DNA of 36,623 nucleotides, taken from assembly GCA_003165315.1 (NCBI GenBank), contig PLSX01000217.1:1-36623 (forward strand), given 5' to 3'. How positions within the stretch are numbered: the stretch's first letter is position 1; every line of letters starts with the position of its first letter. The notes below the pieces were generated by a model, which made no database searches, was not told where the DNA came from, and saw only the letters and a list, made by a program, of their open reading frames with translations. The DNA comes from Acidobacteriota bacterium. Its GTDB lineage: Bacteria; Acidobacteriota; Terriglobia; UBA7540. Positions 24,450-32,900 of this stretch are shown in pieces. The translations under genes and the position numbers were made by a program.

Positions 24450-24869
24450 CTAGTCGGCCTTCTTCCCCGCCATTGCCAGCAGGATTTTCCACTGAGCGTC
24501 TGAGACCGGCATCACGGAAAGGCGCGGCAGGCGCACGAGATCGAAATTCTTGAGCGCCGCGGTTTTCTTGACCTCATCAAGGGTCACGGGCCGGGGCAGC
24601 TTCCCCCTGGCCTGTAATTCGATGACCACAAGGCGCGGGTCCTTCTGCTTGGGATCGGGATAGGGATCGCTCACGGCCTCGGCCAGACCCACGGCTGCGC
24701 GCTCATCGCCCGTGTGATAGACAATCACCTGATCTCCGCATCGAACAGCTCGAAGATTTTTAAGCGCCATGTTATTCGCAATACCGTCCCAAACTGTCTT
24801 GCCGTCACGCTCAAGATCGAAAAAGGAATAGTGTTCAGGATCGGACTTCAATAGCCACTTCGCCGCCAT
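24450..24869 (-). CDS. EVE-domain protein
   Basis: 139 residues, a single EVE (PUA-like) domain such as in thymocyte nuclear protein 1, which binds modified bases in DNA or RNA. Signs: MAAKWLLKSDPEHYSFFDLERDG with the aromatic/Asp start, TVWDGIANNMALKNLRAVRCGDQVIVYHTGDERAAVG (about residues 24-60; WDGI and YHTGDE are hallmark segments), and YPDPKQKDPRLVVIEL. C-terminal part: KLPRPVTLDEVKK ... LVRLPRLSVMPVSDAQWKILL. Start ATG 24869 has GGGAGG upstream. EVE proteins often sit near restriction or defence genes, but no such gene is visible here; repeats lie on both sides. Confidence 0.88.
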   Translation of the reverse strand: MAAKWLLKSDPEHYSFFDLERDGKTVWDGIANNMALKNLRAVRCGDQVIVYHTGDERAAVGLAEAVSDPYPDPKQKDPRLVVIELQARGKLPRPVTLDEVKKTAALKNFDLVRLPRLSVMPVSDAQWKILLAMAGKKAD

Positions 24870-25026
24870 GGTGGTTCCTCCCTTCGGGAATGAGCAAATT
24901 TCGAATCAAAAGAATAAGAATGGAATCTCACCTTTGAGATGTTATCGCATCAGTTCCACGTTCGTGATGCGAAATTCTTGATCCCCAATTTTCCAGGTAA
25001 ATGGCTAACCACCTTTCTTATCATCA

Positions 25027-25526
25027 ACATCGTGGAAAGCCACTTATAACTACCTTTATTTTCATACACATCGTGGAAAGGCAAAAGTTGACATTTTTTC
25101 TATATTTGTTTTCATTAACTTACAGTGATTTTGCCCTCTAATTTTTCCCCTTTTTTTCTCATAGCCCGCGCTCACCTGACGCCCAGTAAATACATTATTT
25201 TCAGCAACATAGATTTTTGGCATCCACTCGGTCATCCATGATAACTCCTTTTCTTTTCTATAACATCGTGGAAAGCCCACCTCATTTTCTCGTTCCCGTT
25301 TTCGATCTTGCGGCTAACTCTTTATATTTTAGGCAGATAGCGATCACGTCTTATTGTCGCTAATTGCTAACCGCTTTATTTTCTAGTACATCGTGGAAAG
25401 CTGTCGCGAGTTCCTGGCGCCGGATCCCAACTTTCTCGCTAACTGTTTATAATTCAGCTAAATACAGCCAGCGACATTTTGGCACAAAATGCTAACCCGT
25501 CGTATTTTCTAACACATCGTGGAAAG
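25027..25526 (+). repeat. Repeat type A array: five copies with ACATCGTGGAAAG core
   Basis: Identical 13-nt cores at 25027-25039, 25068-25080, 25263-25275, 25388-25400 and 25514-25526. Each is preceded by a T-rich stretch (TTATTTTCTA or a variant), and copies 1, 4 and 5 also by GCTAACC. The last three copies are 125 and 126 bp apart and the interval sequences also align (GCTAACTnTTTATA..., GCTAACC near the end), so part of the array is a diverged tandem repeat with a roughly 125-bp unit. AT-rich, no confident gene. The spacer lengths (41, 195, 125, 126) rule out a normal CRISPR. Confidence 0.7.
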
Positions 25527-25530
25527 CCGG

Positions 25531-26036
25531 GATCGACGGGCATCGGATCACCGGAGATACATGCCGCGCCCTCGCGTTGGACCACGCGCCGACCGACTAT
25601 CGGCAGACCACCCCTCTGTACTAGACTAGATCAGAGCCCAGCATATCTGTCAACAAAATTCTAGCACGCTGCCCCCCACGGGAGGGGAAAAATGCAAAAG
25701 TGCACGCCAAAATGTCGCTGCCATTCCGACCCATCGGAATGGCTTGTGTGGAATCATCCATTTCCGGGGATTTGGGAGGGGTATTTCGCGAATCACTGCT
25801 GTTAAGAATAAGAGACGCCGTTTTGGGGAATCGGCCTGCCACTGCACGGAAAGGATCCGCGTTTCCGGGCGCTTGCGCACCGTTTTGCTATCCTCCGCGC
25901 TGCCCAAACGGGCTGGAGGCAGAACCCCAGAGAACGAGCACATCGAACAACGGCACCGTCAACCAGCTTTTAGTTGACGGTGCCGTTGGCTTACCCCTGA
26001 CAGCTGTGGCCAGATCAGAACGACCGCAGCTTGAAT
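25531..26036. other. Gene-poor spacer with two strong hairpins
   Basis: About 500 bp with no convincing gene. It holds a perfect 10-bp hairpin (GCCATTCCGA / TCGGAATGGC at 25720-25743, 4-nt loop) and a 16-bp hairpin at 25948-25988. The context CAAAATGTCGCTGCCATTCCG is reminiscent of ends of some insertion sequences, but there is no transposase and this is weak. Confidence 0.4.
25948..25988 (-). terminator. 16-bp hairpin downstream of the split phosphoesterase gene
   Basis: CAACGGCACCGTCAAC (25948-25963) pairs perfectly with 25973-25988, 9-nt loop. It lies 49 bp past the stop at 26037, on the side expected for a terminator of that minus-strand gene. No T-run follows, so termination is inferred from stem strength and position. 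Confidence 0.5.
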
Positions 26037-26755
26037 CTACCTGTCATCCGCATCCGGTTTTAGTGCCGCTTTTGTTTTCGGAGACCCCGCATGTTTCTCA
26101 TTCAGCTCCTCGCGGTCTTTCTTCACGTCTGGTCCAGATGATGCGACAGGATAAGGCCGGTTGCCCATCATTCCTTTCCATAGAATCCGGTTGTAGACGG
26201 CTGGATCGACAAGGTCTGCGTCTGAGAAGTCCAATCCCCTGGTGGCCCGCGCCCAATACTTCGCATTGTGCGTCGACTTGGGCACGCGCAGGCCGGCCGT
26301 CTTGGGAGGCAGCGGCAGAGTGGTGTTGTAGAGATACGACGAGGGCGTGGCAGTAAAGCTCCATGGGCTCGGGGTGGTGTTAAAGACATCCGCCATGGGC
26401 CGGGCGAGCGTATCGTTCAGGTTCAATTGCGGGATGCCCATTACCTCTTCCATCGTGCGTACGAAGTTGAGGGTGTTGTATAGCGTGGAGACGACGGCTC
26501 CCTGCTTCACGTAGGCACCCGCCACGAACGCGATGGTGCGGTGCGAATCAACGTGGTCGGCGCCATCCTGCGCATCGTCTTCAATCACGAAGATCAAAGT
26601 ATTGTTCGCATAGATGCTGCCCGCAACCTTCTGAACGAGCAAACCGACGGCATAATCATTATCGGCTTGCTGCGTCTCCGGAGTGTTCACCAGGTCGATG
26701 GCGGTGCCGAAGTTTCCGGTGTGATCGTGCATCAACCGTACGAGGCTCAAATTAG
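26037..26755 (-). pseudogene. 3' fragment of the interrupted phosphoesterase gene
   Basis: Encodes the C-terminal ~240 residues of the phosphoesterase-type lipoprotein whose 5' part is at 29979-32996. In-frame sequence at the junction reads NLSLVRLMHDHTGNFGTAID, then TPETQQADNDYAVGLLVQKV, FVIEDDAQDGADHVDSHRTI (the D-D-x-x-D and H residues are likely metal ligands), YNTLNFVRTMEEVMGIPQLN. It has no start or SD of its own, because the IS1595-type element (26756-29978) separates it from the rest, so it is probably not expressed as a functional protein. Removing the element and one 8-bp target copy restores the frame. Confidence 0.9.
26748..26755. repeat. Target site duplication, left copy
   Basis: CAAATTAG directly before the element; the identical 8 bp follow it at 29979-29986. 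IS1595-family elements make 8-bp duplications. Confidence 0.92.
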
Positions 26756-26780
26756 GGCAACAAATTACTTGACTCATCCA
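26756..26780 (+). repeat. Left terminal inverted repeat
   Basis: 25 bp beginning GGCAACAAATTACTTGAC and ending TCATCCA; exact reverse complement of 29954-29978. Confidence 0.93.
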
Positions 26781-26819
26781 CTTATTCGGAGTAGTATTGC
26801 GCTTGTGGAGAACAAAAAC

Positions 26820-27773
26820 ATGAGCGAACCCAAGACCCTTCAAGAAGCAATCCTCTTCTATTCCGACCCCGACAATTGCCTGCGGAAGATGGTTTCCAAG
26901 CGCTGGCCTGATGGCGTGGTGATCTGCCCCAACTGCGGCTCCAAGAGCGTCAAATTCAATCCTAGCCGCCGTGTGTGGCAATGCTCCAGCCACCACGCCA
27001 AGCGGCAATTCTCCGTCAAGGTTGGCACTATCTTTGAGGATTCCCCTATCGGCCTCGACAAGTGGCTCACCGCAATGTGGATGATCGCCAACGACAAGAA
27101 CGGCATCAGCAGTTATGAAATCGGTCGTGGCCTTGGCGTAACTCAGAAAACCGCTTGGTTCATGATGCACCGTATCCGGCTTGCCTTGCAGGATCAGGAC
27201 GGTGGGATGCTTGGCGGTGAAGTCGAAGTTGATGAGACTTTCATCGGTGGCCTTGCTCGCAACATGCACAAAGACAAGCGGGAAAAGAAAATCTCTGGCA
27301 CTGGCGGAAAAGACAAAACCCCAGTACTGGGATTCGTTCAACGTGGTGGAGAAGTCCGCGCCCAAGTTATTCCCGACCGCAAACGCGATACTCTCCAAGG
27401 ATTGGTTAAGGCAAACGTCTTGGCAGGCTCCGCTCTGTACAGCGATGCGCTCGCGGGTTATCAGGGACTCGAAACAGAATTCTTCCATCAGGTTGTTGAC
27501 CATGCCGTGGAATACGTTCGCGGAAACGTCCACACCAACACCCTCGAAAACTTCTGGAGCCTCCTGAAGCGGGGCATTAAGGGAACTTACGTTAGCGTCG
27601 AACCGTTCCATCTTTTCCGTTACCTCGACGAGCAATCCTTCCGCTATAACTACCGCGAAGACCTCGATGACAGTGGCCGATTCGAGATCGCCCTTTCACA
27701 GATTGTCGAAAAGCGGCTCACTTGGAAACGCCTCACAGGAAAAACTCAAGACTCGGAAACGTGCATTAACTAA
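26820..27773 (+). CDS. IS1595-family transposase (ISXO2-like)
   Basis: 317 residues. N-terminal zinc ribbon with C36-x2-C39 and C55, H58/H59 (CPNCG...WQCSSHH), a helix-turn-helix-like segment (ISSYEIGRGLGVTQKTAWFMMHRIR, about 96-120), and the DDE-type catalytic core: D138 in VEVDETFIGG, D209 in LYSDALAGY, N240/E243 in HTNTLENFWSLLKRGIKGTY. This arrangement is typical of the ISXO2-like domain of IS1595. Start ATG 26820 has GTGGAG upstream; the frame is open further upstream but that part lies outside the element. Appears intact, so likely active. Confidence 0.95.
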   Translation: MSEPKTLQEAILFYSDPDNCLRKMVSKRWPDGVVICPNCGSKSVKFNPSRRVWQCSSHHAKRQFSVKVGTIFEDSPIGLDKWLTAMWMIANDKNGISSYEIGRGLGVTQKTAWFMMHRIRLALQDQDGGMLGGEVEVDETFIGGLARNMHKDKREKKISGTGGKDKTPVLGFVQRGGEVRAQVIPDRKRDTLQGLVKANVLAGSALYSDALAGYQGLETEFFHQVVDHAVEYVRGNVHTNTLENFWSLLKRGIKGTYVSVEPFHLFRYLDEQSFRYNYREDLDDSGRFEIALSQIVEKRLTWKRLTGKTQDSETCIN

Positions 27774-27955
27774 GAAAGAAAGGAAGCGTGAGAATAGGGG
27801 AAAGCGAAACCTACGATCATGATTGGTCACCCTGATATCCTTTGGGGCTACAGGCCAACGAGAGCGCTTCATAGAATCTTGCGCCAAGTTTCCAGTTCTC
27901 TTTCGCCGCGAACGCTATTGCATCTTTGAATCCACAGTAATTTGCGAGAGTCAGA

Positions 27956-28372
27956 ATGATGACTTCTTCAGCAGAAGACGCTATTCGATTATTAAATAAA
28001 TGGAAGAATGACGAGTCGCTTATCTTGGTTAGCCTATGTGACAAACGCCTCGTTGCCGAACTATCCACAGTGCTATCGAATCCTGAGTCCTTAAGTGGCC
28101 CGATTTCCTTTGAGATTGAGCTTGTCGGTTTTGTTCGTAACGTCTCTGACTCAAGCCTCGAAATATCGTCCGAGGTAGAGAAACGGACGGCAGGTAATGG
28201 ACGCTTCGTAATAAGCCTTACAGGAGCGTCATTCCTGTACTCTGAGCCCCGAGACCGGTCATTGCCTCTTACCGATACAGAACGCGAAGCGGCAGGTAAT
28301 ACCTTTCGTGCATCCCTAATGGTCGCTTGGCTAGATAAGACCTGTCTTCTTTGTGAATTTGAGCCAAGTTGA
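27956..28372 (+). CDS. Passenger gene of the IS1595 element, unknown function
   Basis: 138 residues, not recognised. MTSSAEDAIRLLNKWKNDESLILVSLCDKRLVAELSTVLSNP, then FEIELVGFVRNVSDSSLEISSEVEK, and RFVISLTGASFLYSEPRDRS: alternating beta segments suggest a small mixed alpha/beta or beta-barrel domain. ATG at 27956 or 27959 (GAGAG upstream). The antisense frame is also open but rich in Arg and Ser and looks like a shadow. It is convergent with the three-gene passenger operon, ending 15 bp before its last stop. Function unknown. Confidence 0.6.
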   Translation: MMTSSAEDAIRLLNKWKNDESLILVSLCDKRLVAELSTVLSNPESLSGPISFEIELVGFVRNVSDSSLEISSEVEKRTAGNGRFVISLTGASFLYSEPRDRSLPLTDTEREAAGNTFRASLMVAWLDKTCLLCEFEPS

Positions 28373-28387
28373 AGTTTGTTATTCATA

Positions 28388-28525
28388 TTAAGCCTTAGTC
28401 CGCTTCTTCCGCTTGCGTTGCTTCTTCCACTTCTCTTCTCGGCGCACCAGTTCGTCGTGAGAAACCGAAAGCGCTTTACCGAGTGCCGCATCAAACTTCT
28501 GAAATTCTGTTGGGTCTGTTTTCAT
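28388..28525 (-). CDS. 45-residue basic microprotein, last gene of the passenger operon
   Basis: Short gene: MKTDPTEFQKFDAALGKAL, then SVSHDELVRREEKWKKQRKR and KKRTKA. Acidic start, then a helix with a very basic C-terminus (KKQRKRKKR). Strong support: AGGAGG ten bases upstream, overlapping the stop (TAA) of the previous gene (TGGTAAGGAGG), so translation is coupled. The pattern (FxKFDxxLxKxLSVSHxE) resembles small proteins often seen beside toxin-like or transposon-carried genes, possibly antitoxins or nucleic-acid binders, but this is from memory of family shape and not proved. Confidence 0.75.
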   Translation of the reverse strand: MKTDPTEFQKFDAALGKALSVSHDELVRREEKWKKQRKRKKRTKA

Positions 28526-28540
28526 GAATCCATTTCCTCC

Positions 28541-29056
28541 TTACCACACAATCACCCAATAGTGAGTGCCGTCTGGCCTCTCGAATCTTTCGGCAGTCGC
28601 TTGATTGATGGGTAGTTTGGTGTGGGGAATAGAACTTTGCTCAAAGTCGAACTTAACAATGCAGTGAGTGGGAGTTCTTGGAATCAATTTGATACCGCGC
28701 ACCGAGGCGACCGCTGGTATTATTTGTTCAAACTGCACATCATCTATACAGGAAGTCGTGCTCTTAGCTATAAAACCATTGAATACGCTGGGCTCCTTAG
28801 AATTCAATTCCGCTTCCTTCGCCTTTGTCTTTGCCTTATCTTCGACTTCCGAACACCCAGAAAACTTGAGCGGTTTATACTTGGATTCAATTTGTCCCGC
28901 TGTAAGAATATAGTTCTTCTGGGCCTCGCTAAACGCCAGTTGCTTAATTTCTTTCAATTCTGACTTTGGAATTACTTGGTGGCCACATGCGGAGAATGGC
29001 ATCACGACTAACGCTGCTAAAAATAGCTTTGTCCATCCACAATGCTTGATGTTCAT
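28541..29056 (-). CDS. Putative lipoprotein, passenger gene
   Basis: 171 residues, not recognised. Signal sequence MNIKHCGWTKLFLAALVVMPFSACGHQ with cysteine at the end of the hydrophobic core (FSAC), so probably a lipoprotein with the lipid on Cys24. Mature part: charged helical segment (ELKEIKQLAFSEAQKNYILTAGQ), then beta segments ending in HCIVKFDFEQ and THYWVIVW. Cysteines at FSGCSE and TTSCID may pair. Start ATG overlaps the upstream stop by 4 bp (ATGA), with AGGGAG inside the upstream gene. A 15-bp gap separates it from the 45-residue gene. Confidence 0.72.
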   Translation of the reverse strand: MNIKHCGWTKLFLAALVVMPFSACGHQVIPKSELKEIKQLAFSEAQKNYILTAGQIESKYKPLKFSGCSEVEDKAKTKAKEAELNSKEPSVFNGFIAKSTTSCIDDVQFEQIIPAVASVRGIKLIPRTPTHCIVKFDFEQSSIPHTKLPINQATAERFERPDGTHYWVIVW

Positions 29057-29916
29057 AACTCCCTGCCCAAGAAAAGCATGAAATCTTTGACCCTATTGAA
29101 TACAGCAAGAGCCTCTGCCTCTATATACGGCTTCCGGGCATGAGAAATATTATTTCGCCAAATCTCTTTCATGAATAGGCAGTGATCCGCTGCATCAGAA
29201 TAAAATTCCAATCTCGCCTGTCGTCGTGGCCCCCGAGGAAGTTTTCGGCTCGCCTCGATTTTATTCTTAATTGCCGTTATCACTCCATCCCATTCAGCAA
29301 ACTCTACAGGAAGAGTTTTCCCTTTGTGAGTTAGCCTTACATTCACCTTCCGCGAAAGTCCTCGAAGTCCATGTTCAGCGACCCGCATCAAATGAAATAC
29401 CGCAGCAGTAAAAAGCTCTCCGGATAAACAATTTCCAGATGCTTTCACGTCCAGCCGGGCCGACTCGAATTTTTCATACACGCCATCCCCAAAAAGCCTT
29501 TCCTTTTCGAAGTACCCCGCAAGGACTGGCTGAATAAACGCGAAATCTCTCTTAGAAAGCCCTATTAATATCGCTGTGTTGAGATTCTGTAATTCAACAT
29601 GCGCTATACTCAGGCTGCAATTATTCTTAAGCCTTGTTTCGATAATCACGATGTGATTGGCCGCGTCTTCCAGTCCCAAATAGTCACATTCTTTTTGTGC
29701 ATCGGCAAGCACCTTAAGAATCTGTTTCTTATCGTTTTCTGCGATAGAAGAGGATTCACCATTGGTTCTTATCCGGGAACCAAGCATAAGCAGAGCACCA
29801 AGCAAGTCCTGGATCATCGCACAGAGCATACTGCAAACGTGTTTAATCATCTCATCCAGGTTCCAGAGTTTTCGGCTGTCCCAGATGAACACTTTGGGAT
29901 CGGCGGCGGGCTTCAT
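29053..29916 (-). CDS. Passenger protein with RX4H (HEPN-like) motif
   Basis: 287 residues, mainly alpha-helical. The N-terminal half is hydrophobic/helical (MIKHVCSMLCAMIQDLLGALLMLG), then charged helices (KKQILKVLADAQKECDYLGLEDAANH). The C-terminal helix has WRNNISHARKPYIEAEAL, where R254-x4-H259 matches the RX4-6H ribonuclease motif of HEPN domains; a preceding helix (ELFTAAVFHLMRVAEHGLRGL) fits the other HEPN helix. HEPN proteins are often RNA-cutting toxins or defence effectors. Start ATG 29916 has GGAGG upstream. First gene of the coupled minus-strand operon. Toxin role is inference; HEPN-like motifs can be chance. Confidence 0.68.
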   Translation of the reverse strand: MKPAADPKVFIWDSRKLWNLDEMIKHVCSMLCAMIQDLLGALLMLGSRIRTNGESSSIAENDKKQILKVLADAQKECDYLGLEDAANHIVIIETRLKNNCSLSIAHVELQNLNTAILIGLSKRDFAFIQPVLAGYFEKERLFGDGVYEKFESARLDVKASGNCLSGELFTAAVFHLMRVAEHGLRGLSRKVNVRLTHKGKTLPVEFAEWDGVITAIKNKIEASRKLPRGPRRQARLEFYSDAADHCLFMKEIWRNNISHARKPYIEAEALAVFNRVKDFMLFLGREL

Positions 29917-29953
29917 CTTACACCTCCGCCGCTATCATCTTGATTCTGTTGGC

Positions 29954-29978
29954 TGGATGAGTCAAGTAATTTGTTGCC
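29954..29978 (-). repeat. Right terminal inverted repeat
   Basis: 25 bp, perfect inverse of 26756-26780, ending ATTTGTTGCC against the right target copy. Confidence 0.93.
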
Positions 29979-29986
29979 CAAATTAG
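29979..29986. repeat. Target site duplication, right copy
   Basis: CAAATTAG, identical to 26748-26755. Confidence 0.92.
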
Positions 29987-32900
29987 GGAGACCTCCCTTG
30001 GCGTAATTGGCATCGAAATCCCGCGCCCATTCCGTGTAGCGGTAATAATCAGGAAAGTTATTGTCGAAGCCGCGGAAATACGGATCGGTGAAGGGGGTCA
30101 GGGAGACATTGGTGGGCGTGGCCACGACGGTATTGGTGGCGGCAGGGTCATGCGCCAGGGGAATGGCACAGGAGGGAACGCTATAGCAGTTCTCGTCAAT
30201 GAAGAACCCATAATCGCGAACCGTTAGACCTGCACGCAAGGCGGAATCCCACAAATAGCCGGTATTCACTTCATTGTTAGGTCCGTCCGGCGCCTCCACG
30301 TCGGTCTGGCCCGCCATGACATCCGGATCATTCGAGGAAAGGGGATCGGCGGCGAGGCGCTGAGCGACGGTCGGAAGCGCCACGTTTACATAGCGATTCA
30401 AACCCTCGGCATCCTCGCTAATGCCGCGTCCCGAATAGAAAAGCGGGAATTGGCGTTCCACCACGTCGGGGGCGCGAGCCGAAGTGCTCCACGCCCAACC
30501 GTCAAAGCTGACTTCGGCGCTTGCCATGATGTTATCGAGGGTGACAAAGGTTTGGGCCAGATTGTGTAGATTGGGAGTGATAGCGCTTCCCCACTGAACC
30601 AAACTTGCATCGCCGTTGGCGCCGGGCAGGTCACCCAGAACCTGGTCGTAGGTGCGGTTTTCCTTGAGGACAAAGATAACGTGCTTCACACCCTGACGCA
30701 CGGCCGCCATGACCTCGGCGTCGCTGGAGCTCTCGGTGGCGGATAAATGGTTGTTGGTAAGCACCTGCGCCGTCAGCGCCGGGAGCTGCGCCGCCAGGGT
30801 GGCCGTGGGAAAACTCTGCAAGCCAGCTTTGGTCGACTGGGGGTTCCACTCATTCATGGTAATGCAATTGGGGTACCCCGCTGGTCCGGCGCCATAGCAC
30901 CAGGAGGGATCCGGGCCCGTCGGCGACTTGCTGTTAACCACATACGCCCAACTGCCATCGGGGCTGAAGCTCACTGAGTTCGGGTACCAGCCGGTGGGAA
31001 TGAGGCCAACAACCTTGTCGTTCTTATCCGTTCCCGTCAGCGCCACCACGGCGATGCTGTTCAGATTGCCCATGGTCGCATAGAGTTGCGTCCCATCCGG
31101 CGTAAGCGTCACGCTGTTGGTATTCGCGCCAGTTAAATTCGCCAGTGCAGGATAGGTTGTGCCCACGACGGAGGGAGGAGCGATAAGCGGGATGGTTTCA
31201 ATGACGGTATTCCACGTGGTGATGTCGTTGGGATTGGTGTCAATGACGTCAACCGTATCGGACTCATCTTCGGCGACATAGAGCCGCGTCTGGGCGGCGT
31301 TCAACGTCAGCTTGTTCGGTTGGCCTTTAACCGGGATACGGGTTATCACCGCCGGAGTCTTTCCATTCAAATTCACAACATCGATTTCACGGTCGCGAAC
31401 GCTTGAGACATACGCCCAAGTGGTTGTAATGCTACCCGCTGGCAGCGGCGTCGGCTGCGCGATCGCCACCCAAAACGGATATTCTCCGCCCGGGGTACCC
31501 GGCAGCGGTGAGCTGGCGGCCTTGCCGGGGCGAAGGTCAAGTTCCCCCATGTTCTCCAGTCCTCCGGGCTCTTCAGCCTTGAGGCTGCTCAGCGGAGTCC
31601 AGGCGCCCAAGCCGCCGGTAAACACATTGATCGAGTCATTGTAGTAGTTCGCCACTACCATCGTTTGGCCATCTCCGGAAATAGCCACGCCGGCAGCGCA
31701 CGGCTGCACGTAGGTCAAGCTGGTCACAATGGTTGACTCGGGAGTTGAGGAAGGCACGGGAAGGCCAACGCCTCCGCCGCTGTGGTTCAGGAGAAGCTCC
31801 GGCCCGGGCGCCACCGTCGACGGTGCCGGCACCCAGGTTGTACCGCCGGTCCCTCCCAGAGTAAAGACGTGGACATTGTCATATTGAGGGGGGTCTGCCG
31901 GGGGGCTAAAGGGAAAGCCCCGGCTGTCCCAGGGGAAGTCACCCATACCGCTGGATACGTAAAAGGCAGCGCCGGAGGGGTCGACTGCAATTCCGTTATA
32001 AGAATTGGGGATCATCACGTTTTGCTGATAGACTGGCGCCCCCGACGAAATGTTGTAGATGAAGACGTACTCACTTGAGGGCGAGTTGGCTGGGTACCCG
32101 CCGGCAGCCCGGGGCGCGGCGGTGGTCACGTTCCCCCCGGCCGCGAAGGCAAAGTCGCTTAGGGCGGGGCCGTTGAAGATGCGGTTGAATCCACTGGTCA
32201 AAACTAACAGTGTGTTCCCACTAACCGCGGTTGAGACCGCTTGCCCGGCCAGCCAGGGATTACCGTTTACCACCCACGGGGTCACCAGTGGTTGCATCTG
32301 GGAGCCTGTGGGCGCCAGCGGTGTAATCCATTGGTTCAAGTTGGGGATGAACTGGACACCCGCGCCGGCGGCATTGACCGTGATGGTCAGAGTTGCAGTG
32401 GCATTCCCGGTCGAGTTTGTAGCCATCACCATGTAGCTGGCCGTGGCGGTGACGGCCGTGGGGGTTCCGGTGATAATGCCTGTGTCGTCATCAAGGTTCA
32501 GGCCCGCAGGAAGGGCCGGGCTCACACCGTATGAGGTCACAGCCCCGCCGGTGCTGGTGGGGCTGTTCGGCGGGATTAGCGTCCCAACGGTATAAACCGC
32601 AGTACCCGTCGTATAGGAAAGGCCCGCCGGGGCCGCGACATTCACCGTGATGCTCAAAGACACGGTGGTGCTGCCCGCCGAGTTGGAAGCCGTTACCGTA
32701 TAGCTGGACGTGGCAGTGATGGCCGTGGGCGTTCCACTGATGACACCCGTGATGACATTCAGGGTCAGACCGGCAGGAAGGGCCGGGGTGACACTATACG
32801 AAGTCACTGCTCCGCCGGCGCTGGTGGGATTGTTCATCGGGATCGGGGTCCCCTGGATATAATTCGCGGTTCCCATAGTGTATGAAAGGGCCGAGGGCGG

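Larger units (their letters stand above)
26756..29978. mobile_element. IS1595-family element with passenger genes (3223 bp)
   Basis: Bounded by perfect 25-bp terminal inverted repeats (26756-26780 and 29954-29978, outer end GGCAACAAATTACTTGAC) and a perfect 8-bp target duplication CAAATTAG. Contents: an IS1595/ISXO2-type transposase (plus strand), an unknown 138-residue gene (plus) and a three-gene minus-strand operon (45-residue protein, putative lipoprotein, HEPN-like protein). It sits inside a phosphoesterase gene and is AT-richer than its surroundings. Perfect repeats and intact transposase suggest a recent, possibly still mobile, insertion. Passenger genes are known in some IS1595 members, but this set was not recognised. 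Confidence 0.93.

Noticed and set aside
25062..25280. Small minus-strand ORF containing MTEWMPKIYVAENNVF
   Set aside because: Its frame spans two repeat cores and AT-rich spacer; an SD-like GGAG is present but composition and context suggest chance or a decayed remnant.
24201..25526. CRISPR array
   Set aside because: Repeats are present but the core distances (41, 195, 125, 126 and 158 bp) are irregular or too long and there are no cas genes nearby; interiors of the 125-bp units resemble each other, unlike spacers.
25700..26356. Plus-strand ORF across the spacer and phosphoesterase 3' end
   Set aside because: Antisense to the phosphoesterase fragment and covering hairpins; no protein-like features.
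27817..28494. 225-residue minus-strand ORF in the IS element
   Set aside because: Ser/Arg-rich, overlaps the better plus-strand 138-residue frame and the 45-residue gene start; it looks like an antisense shadow.
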